Assembly (NCBI GenBank): GCA_014523625.1
Contig: JAATVP010000058.1
Span: 1-14,714, forward strand
DNA from: Nitrososphaerales archaeon TH5896
GTDB taxonomy: Archaea > Thermoproteota > Nitrososphaeria > Nitrososphaerales > Nitrososphaeraceae
DNA length: 14,714 bases
Direction of reading: 5' to 3'
Shown here piece after piece: positions 1 through 7,697 of the stretch (position 1 is its first letter; each line of letters opens with the position of its first letter). The position numbers and the translations under genes were made by a program. The notes under the pieces are model-generated. The model was given only the letters and a program-made list of their open reading frames with translations, was not told the DNA's origin and ran no database searches.

Positions 1-44
1 GGACTGATACCCTTTAGAGCCATGATAACCTGGTCCCACTCAAG

Positions 45-782
45 ATGACTATTTTACCACTAACTATTTTCCAGTGTGTATGTTCAAATCAGTATGTCCT
101 TCTGGCGATGAGCTTATTGAGTGTGTTACTTTTGCTCCTTGTTAATGTATCCGTAGTACAAATATTCAATTCGACTTCATCGATTCCGGATAGCACAATT
201 ATATCAAAGTTTGTAATTGTACTGACACTTGTATTGATAGCGATTATTCCTCTGCCAATAGTACATAAGGGAATAGTTCCAATTGCAATAGTCGGCATAG
301 GGTTACCGTTATTGTATGCTGGTACTGTAATCCCTATTACTACTACAGCCTCGACTAATATATCTGGAAACTCAGAAGAAATATTGTTCATTTCTGAAGG
401 ATACTTTTTACTTGGAGTCTCAATGATGGCATTTAGTATTATCAGTGCATACAAGCCATCTATTCTATATGTCAAGAATAGGCCGAAAGATACAGGAGAT
501 ACGAGCCAAGAAGATTATCCACTGTGGGATAAAATGGATGAAGGAGCAAACCACGTTATTTCTGTGGGTAGATTTGACGATGAGGTCTATATTCCACTCA
601 AAGATTTGATGAGCGAGATAGAGACTTACCTGTTATGGCGATATTCGTGTGTCTTGGTCTCGATCCATGGAATCCGTTATCTAGCGAATCCCAATAGCTA
701 CGTTCCGTATAGTTCAATTATCTTGAGAGACGAAAACGGACGGATGATTGGAAAGGGCAGATTTAGCAGCTACTTAGTATAA
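45..782 (+). CDS. Four-helix membrane protein of unknown function
   Basis: The 245-residue frame starts with the first ATG after an in-frame TAG at 15-17; the window edge hides most of the promoter. Four hydrophobic segments are visible at about residues 15-40, 52-72, 75-98 and 113-136. A polar C-terminal domain of about 105 residues follows, starting after a basic stretch (VKNRPK). This tail contains a conserved-looking block with EVYIPLKDLM near residue 180 and YSSIILRDENGRMIGKGRF at the end, suggesting a small cytoplasmic beta-rich module. The segment between helices 3 and 4 carries one N-x-S sequon (NIS) and probably lies outside. I do not recognise a family and assign no function. A neat 17-base palindrome lies 14 bases after the stop. 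The reality of the gene is supported by coherent membrane topology along its whole length. Confidence 0.75.
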   Translation: MTILPLTIFQCVCSNQYVLLAMSLLSVLLLLLVNVSVVQIFNSTSSIPDSTIISKFVIVLTLVLIAIIPLPIVHKGIVPIAIVGIGLPLLYAGTVIPITTTASTNISGNSEEILFISEGYFLLGVSMMAFSIISAYKPSILYVKNRPKDTGDTSQEDYPLWDKMDEGANHVISVGRFDDEVYIPLKDLMSEIETYLLWRYSCVLVSIHGIRYLANPNSYVPYSSIILRDENGRMIGKGRFSSYLV

Positions 783-796
783 CTATATCAAATATC

Positions 797-813
797 ATAG
801 ATCATTGATCTAT
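797..813. other. 17-base palindrome after the membrane-protein gene
   Basis: Arms ATAGATCA and TGATCTAT (8 bases each) are perfect around a single central T. It sits 14 bases after the stop of the upstream gene and about 115 bases before the box of the glycosylase. It could be a dyad operator or help end transcription. There is no strong T tract immediately after it, so the terminator reading is weak. Confidence 0.4.
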
Positions 814-930
814 TTGGCACGATGTAGGAAATGGTTGTGAAAGATTACTAGTTGCTTTAGAGAAAACTTGATATGAATTCTTTTAATGGGTTGGCTCATT
901 AACTCGGATGGTTAGCTAATGGATAAACAA

Positions 931-940
931 ATCTTTTTAA
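931..940 (+). promoter_or_regulatory. Putative TATA-like box for the uracil-DNA glycosylase
   Basis: The sequence ATCTTTTTAA would place a start of transcription near 963-966, giving a leader of about 20 bases before the ATG at 986. This fits archaeal TBP/TFB promoter spacing. Another T-rich stretch (TTCTTTTAATG) lies near 878-888 and is an alternative. Confidence 0.45.
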
Positions 941-985
941 CAAGATGACGGAGTACGATAGCTATTTGAAAGATGGGAACGATAA

Positions 986-1555
986 ATGAATAATAAAAAT
1001 AACAATAATTTGGATCTAATTGTGCAGATATCGGATGAAGTGATCTATTGCTCAAACTGCGAACTCTGTCATACAAGGAAAAATGCTGTACCTGGCGAAG
1101 GTTCTGCATCGGCAAGGGTCATATTCGTGGGAGAAGCCCCTGGTAAATCTGAGGACATCCAAGGCAAGCCATTCGTAGGACGCGCAGGAAAGATCCTGGA
1201 AGCAGCGTTGTTAAACGCGAATATATCCAGGTCTCAAGTTTTCATAACCAATATTGTAAAATGTAGACCTCCTGGAAACCGAAGACCCAAACGCGATGAA
1301 ATCATCAAGTGTAATGACTACCTTAACAAGCAAATATCTGTCATTAACCCAAAAATAGTATGTATCTTAGGAGCGACAGCATATTCGTCACTTCTAGGTG
1401 GTAAAGAAATTACTTTAAATCGAGGAAAGTTGATAAATATCAATGGACGAGATTATTTCTTGACGATTCATCCTGCAGCGACTTTGTACCGAAGAAGTTT
1501 GCTCCGCGTCTTGGAGGAGGACATGATGAAATTGTCAAAATTGATCGTGGAGTAG
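986..1555 (+). CDS. udg: Type-4 uracil-DNA glycosylase with [4Fe-4S] cluster
   Basis: This is a 189-residue DNA repair enzyme expected to remove uracil from DNA and start base-excision repair in the cytoplasm. Cluster ligands fit the family pattern: C22 and C25 (CxxC followed by L27 and R31), then C93 in the NIVKCRPP block, and C109 sixteen residues later. The uracil-pocket motif GEAPGKSED is at residues 49-57, followed by [10 protein letters not shown] at 60-69. The second active-site motif is IHPAA at about 160-164. An extra cysteine (C28) lies beside the first pair and is not part of the usual set. Length matches the family (about 190-220). The ATG at 986 is chosen because the frame has no earlier ATG and the cysteines begin 21 residues in. 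A stretch at 1558-1611 right after the stop encodes a 17-codon open frame with a GGAG-like site; it is too short to call. Confidence 0.93.
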   Translation: MNNKNNNNLDLIVQISDEVIYCSNCELCHTRKNAVPGEGSASARVIFVGEAPGKSEDIQGKPFVGRAGKILEAALLNANISRSQVFITNIVKCRPPGNRRPKRDEIIKCNDYLNKQISVINPKIVCILGATAYSSLLGGKEITLNRGKLININGRDYFLTIHPAATLYRRSLLRVLEEDMMKLSKLIVE

Positions 1556-1831
1556 TGATGGCAATAACAGATGACCTCTTAGGTGCTGAAGAGCAGTTAG
1601 TCGCATCATGAGAGGGGGGTTTGAGATGGATTGAAAAGAGCCAAGTTTTTTGATTTGTTATGATTAGGCTGACCCAGTGTTGTCGATGTAGATATATATT
1701 CTTAAAGCAAACCTAGATTTTACACGAGCTCCATGATGAAAGAATGAATCAGGACTACGGCCAATAGAAAAAAATGTGAAATGTGTTAATCCGCAGTACT
1801 ACATTTATCCCAGGAAATCTTGTTTTTCCAT

Positions 1832-2791
1832 ATGAAAATAGGTGTGATCGGAACTGGAATGATGGGAGCACAATTAGCGATCAGACTAGCAAAGAGCGGA
1901 CACAAAGTCATAGTCTTTAATAGGGACAGATTGAAAGCGCAGATTATCCAGCATTCTATTGCTGAAAACGAAATTAGAATAGCAAGCACACCTGCAGAAG
2001 TAGGAAAAAATTCTGAATTCGTGATAGTTTGCGTGAAGGACCATCAAGCCATTTTGGATATAACTACTGCTAAAGGATATGCAGGCCTACTTGATTCTCC
2101 AAAAAGTAACCGAACTAGAAAGGATTTTATTGTAATTCAGTGCAGTACAATATCTCCCACCGAATCAAATCATCTGGCAGATCTTTATGGGAAAAAGAAC
2201 ATCAAAGTGATCACCGTGCCAATTTTAGGAGGGATAAGTGCCGCAGAAAAAGGAGAACTGATTTTGATCGCTGCTGGTCCAAAAAAATCATTCAACCGGG
2301 CCAAGTCTTTGCTCAAGGACCTTGGTAAACAAGTATTTTATGTTGGGTCAAATCATGGCACCGCAAGTACGCTTAAACTTGCGGTCAACATAAATATCGC
2401 ATTAATAGCTCTTGCACTTGCAGAAGGTTTGGCGTTTGTGAAAGGCTCTGGTTTAAACCCCGATATATTTATCAGGATTTTCAATTCTACCTACTTCAAG
2501 ACTGGTATAAGTGAGAACAAGGGACCAAAAATTATTCGTGATGAGTATACCACTTCCTTCTCTGTTGCGAATATGGCAAAAGATCTAGAATTGACGTTGC
2601 AGACATCGTATAGTTCAGGTCTTACACTCCCAGCTACTGCTTCAACTCATGCTATTTACAAAGCCTCAGAAGCAGTGGGCTTATCGGGTTTGGATTACAC
2701 TTCAATAGCTTCTTTCATATTAAGGCTAAATGGAATCAGTCGCTTCGGAAAAAGGAAAAGGCAGACTAGAGGTACTGACTTTCTAGTGTAG
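1832..2791 (+). CDS. NAD(P)-dependent beta-hydroxyacid dehydrogenase (3-hydroxyisobutyrate dehydrogenase-like)
   Basis: This 319-residue soluble oxidoreductase belongs to the 6-phosphogluconate / 3-hydroxyisobutyrate dehydrogenase superfamily. The Rossmann motif GVIGTGMMG begins four residues from the ATG at 1832; the frame can be extended to a TTG at 1820, but that would put extra residues before the first beta strand. The NR pair at about 30-31, after the second strand, favours NADP(H). The substrate loop reads CSTISPTES (about 104-112) and VPILGG follows. The catalytic lysine is expected at K182 in TLKLAVN with N186. The all-alpha C-terminal half contains the family's MAKDLELTL and LPATAS blocks. 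The last residues are unusually basic (KRKRQTR). Candidate substrates include hydroxyisobutyrate, glyoxylate and succinic semialdehyde; the sequence does not decide. A weak T-rich box (1801-1810) lies 26 bases before the ATG, consistent with a leaderless transcript. The 276 bases before it hold nothing recognised. Confidence 0.88.
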   Translation: MKIGVIGTGMMGAQLAIRLAKSGHKVIVFNRDRLKAQIIQHSIAENEIRIASTPAEVGKNSEFVIVCVKDHQAILDITTAKGYAGLLDSPKSNRTRKDFIVIQCSTISPTESNHLADLYGKKNIKVITVPILGGISAAEKGELILIAAGPKKSFNRAKSLLKDLGKQVFYVGSNHGTASTLKLAVNINIALIALALAEGLAFVKGSGLNPDIFIRIFNSTYFKTGISENKGPKIIRDEYTTSFSVANMAKDLELTLQTSYSSGLTLPATASTHAIYKASEAVGLSGLDYTSIASFILRLNGISRFGKRKRQTRGTDFLV

Positions 2792-2823
2792 TCCCAATAA
2801 CTCAACGTCGATTTCCACAATTC

Positions 2824-2849
2824 ACGACTTTTCGGACAGTTAAAGTCGT
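2824..2849 (+). terminator. Possible hairpin terminator after the dehydrogenase
   Basis: ACGACTTT (2824-2831) pairs perfectly with AAAGTCGT (2842-2849) around a ten-base loop, 33 bases past the stop codon. A five-T run follows at 2867-2871. Archaeal termination does not need a hairpin, so the role is a guess; the dyad itself is clear. Confidence 0.35.
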
Positions 2850-3153
2850 CTAAGGTCTTCGAGTGCATTTTTATCCGTTGCAATGTTCAGAGGCAGGTAG
2901 GCAGATCACCGTTAAGCATCAAGTGAGTCAAATCAGAAGGGGGGGCATGCGTAACTGCTACAATTATTGAATTTTTTAATGATCATTTCTGTATAATAAA
3001 ACAAAATAAATTCTTAAAATATCCGTTAGCTGATGCGATTTAAATTTGTGAAATGCAATAAAAAAATGTATACCTCGCTATTGACTGACTTTAAGTACTA
3101 TTTAGCATCGATAATATAGTATTTATTTAGACAACATAAAAATAGTTGCAGGT

Positions 3154-3175
3154 GGCCTTTTTATAAAAAATGGCC
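3154..3175 (-). terminator. Inverted repeat just past the FTR1-like gene
   Basis: GGCC at 3154-3157 pairs with GGCC at 3172-3175. After one mismatch, TTTT pairs with AAAA, and an AT-rich centre follows. It begins 7 bases beyond the stop codon of the - strand gene, and the minus-strand transcript would contain T-rich tracts in and after it. It is plausibly a termination region. Confidence 0.35.
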
Positions 3176-3181
3176 TTCTAT

Positions 3182-4357
3182 TTAACCTGAGGCCACCAAG
3201 AGTTCCTCTGCTTGGTTCAAGTTGCTGTTAATCTTGTCTATATGCTCTTGAATTTCCTCTATTGGTACATGGGTTTGGATCAACTGTCTTAAGTCTTCTC
3301 TAAGCATCAATTCAGTTGTCTCCATTAGGGTCCTATTTTGTTCCGCTAAAGGAGCTTCTACAAATTCATAGTTATCTAGATATGCTTGTATAGCTAGAGC
3401 GTCAGCCTCATCATAGTTTTGATTTTTGTATGCATCAAGTGTTTGATTAAGTAAATTGCGAATCTCAGGGATATACGCTGCAGTATCACTTGCAGTACCT
3501 GAGATATTTTCTTCATTAATACCTGTCACCTCTGAAATTTCATGTACAATCGATCCAATCGCACTAGATACTACTTCAGGATTTGACTTTTCCTGAACTG
3601 CATTTCCAAGATCTGCAAAGAATCCGCTTATCACCGGAACGTCAGCTGACTTTTCTTGAGGGATCGATGGAGAAGTTTCATTGAATATTGAGCTAGCTCT
3701 CGAAATAAATGCCTGCCCATCCTGATACTCTACTATTTCCTTTAATTGACCATTCTCTATTGCTTCTTTGTATTCGTTATTTGCTACAGATAATAGGTTT
3801 CCTACGACCATAAGATTGAATCCACTGTCATTTATCTCTTGAACTGGAATGACCTTACCAACAGTATCATTGAGTAACCCATTGATATCCAAAGCCTTGG
3901 ACTTAAATTCTTCTACAGTAGAATTGTCTACCATATTTGAAAGCTGACCCAAAGAAGATGATAATGATTGATTCAGACTTGGATCTGCGGCATCTATCTG
4001 GACCTCGATGCTACTGTAAATTTCTTCGATTGGATGAAGGGTATGTGCCATTGCCAGCGTCGTATTACCAATTTCTTTGTTTGCAACAGCCTGCTCTAAG
4101 TGTCCCCTGATCTGCTCGATATTTGAATCAAAATCCACTAATGAACTGTTTGAAGCACTAGAGCTCATATTCGTGGCATTTTGCACTGCATCGACTCCCG
4201 TTCCTCCTGATTCTTGTCCTTGCACAAATCCTGGGTATAGAGATACTGATGCAAAAATGGCCATAGCACCAGCAGCGAGACAAGCCACAAAAAGGACAGG
4301 ATTGACATGTTGTTTACTTGAGGAAGTCAAGCTCTTCGATTCATCTTGCATTTTCAT
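3182..4357 (-). CDS. Membrane-anchored extracytoplasmic protein with FTR1-permease-like helical domain
   Basis: The 391-residue protein has a short polar N-terminus, one membrane helix or uncleaved signal at about residues 19-42, then an all-helical exterior part with about a dozen N-x-S/T sequons. The last 90 residues (about 300-391) contain YKNQNYDEADALAIQAYLDN, a FVEAPL block and EEIQEHIDKINSNLNQAEEL. This matches my memory of the extracytoplasmic helical domain found in FTR1 iron permeases. An earlier helical block around 75-125 contains AHTLHPIEEIY and resembles the first half of that domain. The transmembrane REGLE-type permease motifs of FTR1 are absent. A role in metal (iron) binding at the cell surface is therefore inference only. 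The ATG at 4357 is preferred to a GTG at 4375 because a TATA-like stretch at 4376-4394 would overlap or abut that start. Confidence 0.72.
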   Translation of the reverse strand: MKMQDESKSLTSSSKQHVNPVLFVACLAAGAMAIFASVSLYPGFVQGQESGGTGVDAVQNATNMSSSASNSSLVDFDSNIEQIRGHLEQAVANKEIGNTTLAMAHTLHPIEEIYSSIEVQIDAADPSLNQSLSSSLGQLSNMVDNSTVEEFKSKALDINGLLNDTVGKVIPVQEINDSGFNLMVVGNLLSVANNEYKEAIENGQLKEIVEYQDGQAFISRASSIFNETSPSIPQEKSADVPVISGFFADLGNAVQEKSNPEVVSSAIGSIVHEISEVTGINEENISGTASDTAAYIPEIRNLLNQTLDAYKNQNYDEADALAIQAYLDNYEFVEAPLAEQNRTLMETTELMLREDLRQLIQTHVPIEEIQEHIDKINSNLNQAEELLVASG

Positions 4358-4375
4358 ATTAGTTGAACCTAACAC

Positions 4376-4394
4376 TAAGTATTTACTATTTATC
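4376..4394 (-). promoter_or_regulatory. Putative TATA-like region for the FTR1-like protein
   Basis: Reading the minus strand, the stretch is GATAAATAGTAAATACTTA. It lies about 20-37 bases before the ATG at 4357, the spacing expected for a leaderless or nearly leaderless archaeal transcript. Confidence 0.45.
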
Positions 4395-4534
4395 TCATTT
4401 GATGATTCTCGATCCAGAGAATAACAAATTAGATTTTGGTACTTAATGTCGCTTCATCCGAAAAATCACAATTAATAGGGGAAAATATACTGATATCTCA
4501 TTCTAGGGACAGAAAATCAGCGCAGGCAATAAAT

Positions 4535-4564
4535 ATTAGTTTAGACTAATTAGACTGGTCTAAT
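4535..4564. repeat. Two overlapping short palindromes
   Basis: ATTAGT and ACTAAT (4535-4540 and 4545-4550) flank a four-base loop. ATTAGAC and GTCTAAT (4549-4555 and 4558-4564) flank a two-base centre. The two dyads share two bases. Tandem dyads of this kind commonly mark operator sites, but no regulator is identified here. Confidence 0.45.
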
Positions 4565-4678
4565 ATCAAAGAAGTGGAGAATAAATGATGACTGCAAAAT
4601 GTCTGGATAACATGCAATTGGCATCTGTATATTTGTATGTTTACAGTCACATTTGGAACATTCGAAATCTAACCTACA

Positions 4679-4757
4679 ATCCTACTCGGCAACAACACGG
4701 GCATATTCCGCTCTAACTTCTTGATATTATACTGACCAAATCCTTGCCGGGTAGGAT
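4679..4757. repeat. Inverted repeat with 14-base arms and 51-base spacer
   Basis: Arm ATCCTACTCGGCAA (4679-4692) is the reverse complement of TTGCCGGGTAGGAT (4744-4757) at 13 of 14 positions. The one mismatch would be a G-T type pair in RNA. It is one of the more G+C-rich spots of this AT-rich gap. Confidence 0.55.
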
Positions 4758-5117
4758 ATTATTTCCCATAAATGATGGCAGCTCAGGGATAACTTAAGGC
4801 AATGCCTTTATGAGTCTTGACAACTGCTAGAACTTGAAATTTCATTGTTTCACAATGTACTTGTCAATTGGGGACCAGATCATGAATTGAAAGGAAGAAA
4901 AAATGAAAAAAGTTTCAACTCGAGATAAGAAGATTTATCAAGGTTGTTTCCAACCCTATTTTCGGGTTCAATTGAAGATCATAAACATAATCCTGATCAT
5001 CGATTGAGAAGAATGGATAAGCAGCTCATACTCAACTGCATCCTAACAACAGAATTGTTTCAAATCAGAAAAGTACAACGGTATTGCGTATCGACATTAA
5101 GAGTATGAATAAATGTA

Positions 5118-5378
5118 TTAGGCTGGACAACCTTCCATTTGTTGAATGTAATGCCCTTTAGCTGCAATCTCTTTTTCTATCTTTTCTGGCGCTTCTTGAA
5201 TATGGCAGAACTGACACTCTTCCTGTGTCATCCTTTGGTCGCCCTCCCCAACGCTTTCTAAATATTTTTTACCGTATTCTATCGCCTTTTCTTGAGGAGT
5301 ATCTGCCTGTACTATTACATCAAAATGCATTACTCTGTCTTTCTTTGTAACATATGTATCATACACAGCACATTGCAT
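5118..5378 (-). CDS. DUF2024 family protein
   Basis: This 86-residue soluble protein matches the DUF2024 family along its full length: VYDTYVTKKD near the start, MHFDVIV, a helix with KAIEYGKKYL, then EECQFCHIQ (C55, C58, H59), and a C-terminal GHYIQQMEGC. The CxxCH pair plus the C-terminal cysteine suggest a possible metal site; the biochemical role of the family is not known to me. The frame stays open upstream to a start near 5498, but those 40 residues have no family counterpart. A TATA-like box at 5401-5410 sits about 28 bases before the ATG at 5378, which fixes this start as a leaderless transcript. Confidence 0.85.
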   Translation of the reverse strand: MQCAVYDTYVTKKDRVMHFDVIVQADTPQEKAIEYGKKYLESVGEGDQRMTQEECQFCHIQEAPEKIEKEIAAKGHYIQQMEGCPA

Positions 5379-5400
5379 TATAGTAGTTTCTTGCCACATC

Positions 5401-5410
5401 AATATATAAT
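5401..5410 (-). promoter_or_regulatory. TATA-like box for the DUF2024 gene
   Basis: On the minus strand this reads ATTATATATT, centred about 28 bases before the ATG at 5378. It is a very good archaeal TATA candidate and argues against the longer upstream start. Confidence 0.6.
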
Positions 5411-5813
5411 CTGTATTATTATTCTCACCACAGAAAATATCCTTCCAGTCTAGTCGGCACAACTCCTTCCCACAAGCTTTTTGACTAAATTCTAGCATGT
5501 AGCAGGATATTAACGTAGCAATTCATTCCATAATTATCCTAATTTAGATAAAGGATGCAGATAAGGACATGATTCTAAATGGATTATGAGACAATAGTTG
5601 TTTTATTATCTCCCAAACTATAGCTATTGGTTATCAATAGAGATAGTCTAGGTTCAAGTATCACCAGACTTCAAGTGTAATTTGCAAATTATACCACACA
5701 ACATCAAACATATTTCACGAACGTAATTATTATTAGATTGCTAGCACGGTACCTTAATTCGCTGGACAATCCTTTAATTTGCATCTAAGATTAAAAATAT
5801 CAGAATGGAAAAT
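5411..5813. other. Non-coding stretch between DUF2024 and the hydrolase gene
   Basis: The first ninety bases are open in the frame of the DUF2024 gene but do not look coding. The rest is AT-rich with only a small CTATTG / CAATAG dyad at 5624-5640. No RNA gene or mobile element is seen. Confidence 0.5.
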
Positions 5814-6782
5814 TTATTGCACTCGTTGAGTACTGTTTTTTAGAAACGACAGAGTCTTGTTCCATGCATCAGCGGTTTGCTCGGGGGCATAACTGTCCCT
5901 TGATGGGTTTGCAAATGCGTGTCCTACTCCTTCGTAGACATATATCTCGTTAGGAATTCCAAGGGAATCTAGCGCCGATTCAAAATTTGTCACATTCTCA
6001 ACTGGGATTGAATCATCTTGGTCGCCAAATATTCCCAGTACTGGCCACTTGATCTTAGAGAGTTCATCCGGGTCAGAAACCAATCTGCCGTAATAAATTA
6101 TTGTCGAAGATAAGGGATATTTCGGTTCTGTGTTTAACGCTAGCTGCAGAGACTGCTGACCACCGAAACACCAACCTAGAGAGGAAATTTGAGATGCATT
6201 GACATTGTCTAAGGAAGCAAGATATCTGACGGCAGCACGGAGATTTGCGATGGCCTCTGTCGGATTCTCCCTCACTGCTCCAGACAATTGCCCGGCATCT
6301 TCCTGATTTGAAGCGACTTGACCGTTGAATAAGTCCACAGCAAGAACAACGTATCCTTCCTTTGCTAAAGTATCAGCCATCATCTTGATATGTTCATTTA
6401 AACCTCGATTCTCATGAATCATGATTACAGCTGACAATTTGTTACCGGCTAACGAGGAAGACGATGATGATGCTGATGAAGCACTCGTTGTTGGTGATTC
6501 AGTACTATTTGATTTTATCATTGAACCGTCAAAGGAATTGGGATAAACAAGATATCCTGATGTATTGCCATAATAATTGACTGTTTGATTTTCCAAAGAC
6601 TGCTTACCGTTTTCTTGGATGATGTCACCACCGGTAGAATTAGTCGAAATCCCGGATGCATTTGATGGATCACTGTCATTAGAGGATATCATAGATGCGT
6701 TTGTTTCTTGTGCAAACACATTACCAGCATGGTGAATCTGTGTCAATAGTACATACGCAATAAATGCCATTAACAGCCACAT
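5814..6782 (-). CDS. Exported dienelactone hydrolase family protein
   Basis: This 322-residue alpha/beta hydrolase follows an N-terminal signal or anchor (about residues 1-25, ending near VFAQ). Residues about 30-115 form a Ser/Thr/Asn-rich linker with many N-x-S/T sequons and a serine run, probably a glycosylated spacer outside the cell. The hydrolase core begins near 117: IHENRGLNEHI, then EGYVVLAVDLFNG. The nucleophile is cysteine 205 in LGWCFGGQQ, the family signature. The acid is probably D256 in GDQDDSIP and the base H288 in GVGHAFANP, so the Cys-Asp-His triad is complete. The substrate is unknown; the family hydrolyses dienelactones and other esters. The frame extends to a TTG at 6797, but the ATG at 6782 opens directly into the hydrophobic signal. 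The family is usually cytoplasmic, so export with a long linker is notable. Confidence 0.88.
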   Translation of the reverse strand: MWLLMAFIAYVLLTQIHHAGNVFAQETNASMISSNDSDPSNASGISTNSTGGDIIQENGKQSLENQTVNYYGNTSGYLVYPNSFDGSMIKSNSTESPTTSASSASSSSSSLAGNKLSAVIMIHENRGLNEHIKMMADTLAKEGYVVLAVDLFNGQVASNQEDAGQLSGAVRENPTEAIANLRAAVRYLASLDNVNASQISSLGWCFGGQQSLQLALNTEPKYPLSSTIIYYGRLVSDPDELSKIKWPVLGIFGDQDDSIPVENVTNFESALDSLGIPNEIYVYEGVGHAFANPSRDSYAPEQTADAWNKTLSFLKNSTQRVQ

Positions 6783-6825
6783 CCGAGATATCCCCAATTT
6801 ATCTGCTCATCCAATAATGCACCGC

Positions 6826-6834
6826 ATTATATTT
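6826..6834 (-). promoter_or_regulatory. Putative TATA-like box for the hydrolase
   Basis: AAATATAAT on the minus strand would place transcription start near 6804, giving a leader of about 20 bases before the ATG at 6782. It overlaps the repeat core at 6830-6845, between two divergent coding regions. Confidence 0.45.
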
Positions 6835-6845
6835 GAATGATGCGG
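6830..6845 (+). repeat. 16-base core shared with repeats A, B and C
   Basis: TATTTGAATGATGCGG here is identical to 10795-10810 in copy B. It matches 14 of 16 bases at 10250-10265 (copy A) and 13 of 16 at 11849-11864 (copy C). Together with CCGCAT at 6822-6827 it forms a small hairpin with ATGCGG at 6840-6845. It overlaps the first codons of the integrase remnant. Confidence 0.55.
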
Positions 6846-7684
6846 CGCGTATTATTAATGAGTTACGTTTACCTATTATAGTAATAGATTTGCAGAAACA
6901 ACGGCAGAAAGAAAAGCAACAACTAACTTCCGCCATCATGAATAAGACCAATGACACAATAGTGATGGAATATTTTGAAGCAATGCAAACCGAACACTCC
7001 GAGTTCAAATTATGCTAAAAAAAATCGAAACACTTTGGACAAGTTATTGGACTTTCATAATAACAAACTCCTCCCAAAATAACAAGGGAAGATATCATAT
7101 CCTATTTGAATAGTCTTAAGAAGTCTGAGGAAATAGATCCTTTACACAAATGGATTGGAACTTATAATTCACGTCTTCGGAATATTCTCAGATTCTTTAA
7201 ATGGTTGTATAGTCCAATATTGGCACACAACCAACGACTCAAATCTAAACTATTACTCAATGTTTCTCAATTGCGCAGGAAAGAAGCCTCTATTTACAAA
7301 CCAACCGATTTATGGGCCCTAGAAGATGACATAGTATTTTTGAAATGGTGCTAACAAACGTGACCGATGTTATCACGCTATTTCAAGGGATTTATCAGCG
7401 AGACAGCACGAAATTCTAAACTTAAAGATTAGGGATGTTGTATATAGACAAGTTGACAATAGGCAATCCAATCAAGGAAGCAGAAGAAGTGGTAGAGGAA
7501 GAAGAGGGGCAGGAAAGAGATGAGGAACTCAAAACTGAAACTCAAACTCAAACAAGAACAGGAAGACATACAGAAGTGGCAGTTAGACTATACTCAATTA
7601 ATGGAGCATATCAAGAACCCACAATATATCTCTCGTGATTTTCTTTTACAGATGAAAAGATATAAAGTTGAATGCCAATTATAG
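6833..7684 (+). pseudogene. Decayed archaeal tyrosine recombinase (integrase)
   Basis: Pieces of one integrase lie in order but in different frames. Frame one (6833-7015) gives TNDTIVMEYFEAMQTEHSEF, ending at a TAA in an A8 run. A shifted frame gives NTLDKLLDFHNNKLLPK, and the first frame then resumes with ITREDIISYLNSLKK, HKWIGTYNSRLRNILRFFKW and SIYKPTDLW up to FLKWC at 7351. A third break leads into NKRDRCYHAISRDLSARQ and EILNLKIRDV, which holds the first catalytic arginine region. The rest of the catalytic domain (the R-H-R-Y residues after box I) and the usual zinc-ribbon part are missing. A charged coiled-coil tail (EEVVEEEEGQERDEEL, then KQEQEDIQKWQLDY one frame over) continues to about 7684, consistent with an internal deletion. 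The gene cannot make an active enzyme as written. All three frame changes lie near short homopolymers, so reads should exclude sequencing error; the missing catalytic part would remain. Confidence 0.82.
7659..7667 (+). promoter_or_regulatory. Putative TATA-like box for the small exported protein
   Basis: GATATAAAG lies about 35 bases before the ATG at 7698 and would give a leader of several bases. It is inside the end of the integrase remnant. Confidence 0.4.
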
Positions 7685-7697
7685 GTATAGTAATAGG

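Larger units (their letters stand above)
2792..3181. other. Non-coding stretch between convergent genes
   Basis: No convincing gene is seen on either strand. The stretch lies between two converging genes. It holds a hairpin near 2824-2849, an isolated run of seven G at 2939-2945 followed by GCATGC (odd in such AT-rich DNA), a very AT-rich block at about 2970-3140, and an inverted repeat at 3154-3175. Confidence 0.6.
4395..5117. other. Long stretch without a convincing gene
   Basis: No gene I can support. It contains overlapping dyads at 4535-4564, a 43-codon open frame at 4585-4716 (+) with a weak GGAG site, a wide inverted repeat at 4679-4757 that overlaps that frame, and a small AAGGC/GCCTT dyad near 4796-4807. 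The mix of dyads would suit a structured RNA or a decayed mobile element end; neither is shown. Confidence 0.5.

Noticed and set aside
89..475. 128-codon open frame on the minus strand opposite the membrane protein
   Set aside because: It is the antisense of a coherent four-helix membrane protein and has no motif of its own.
1558..1611. 17-codon frame directly after the uracil-DNA glycosylase with a GGAG-like site
   Set aside because: Too short to judge; followed by a stop and by sequence with no continuing frame that looks coding.
5379..5498. Forty-residue N-terminal extension of the DUF2024 protein
   Set aside because: It has no counterpart in the family, and a good TATA-like box lies inside it at leaderless distance from the internal ATG.
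5640..5680. Possible tRNA T-loop (GGTTCAAG...)
   Set aside because: Flanking bases do not pair as a T stem and no acceptor or anticodon arm can be drawn.
7435..7638. Independent 67-residue gene with a Glu-rich start
   Set aside because: Better explained as the shifted-frame coiled-coil tail of the integrase remnant; the Thr/Gln-rich end is the out-of-frame reading of that tail.
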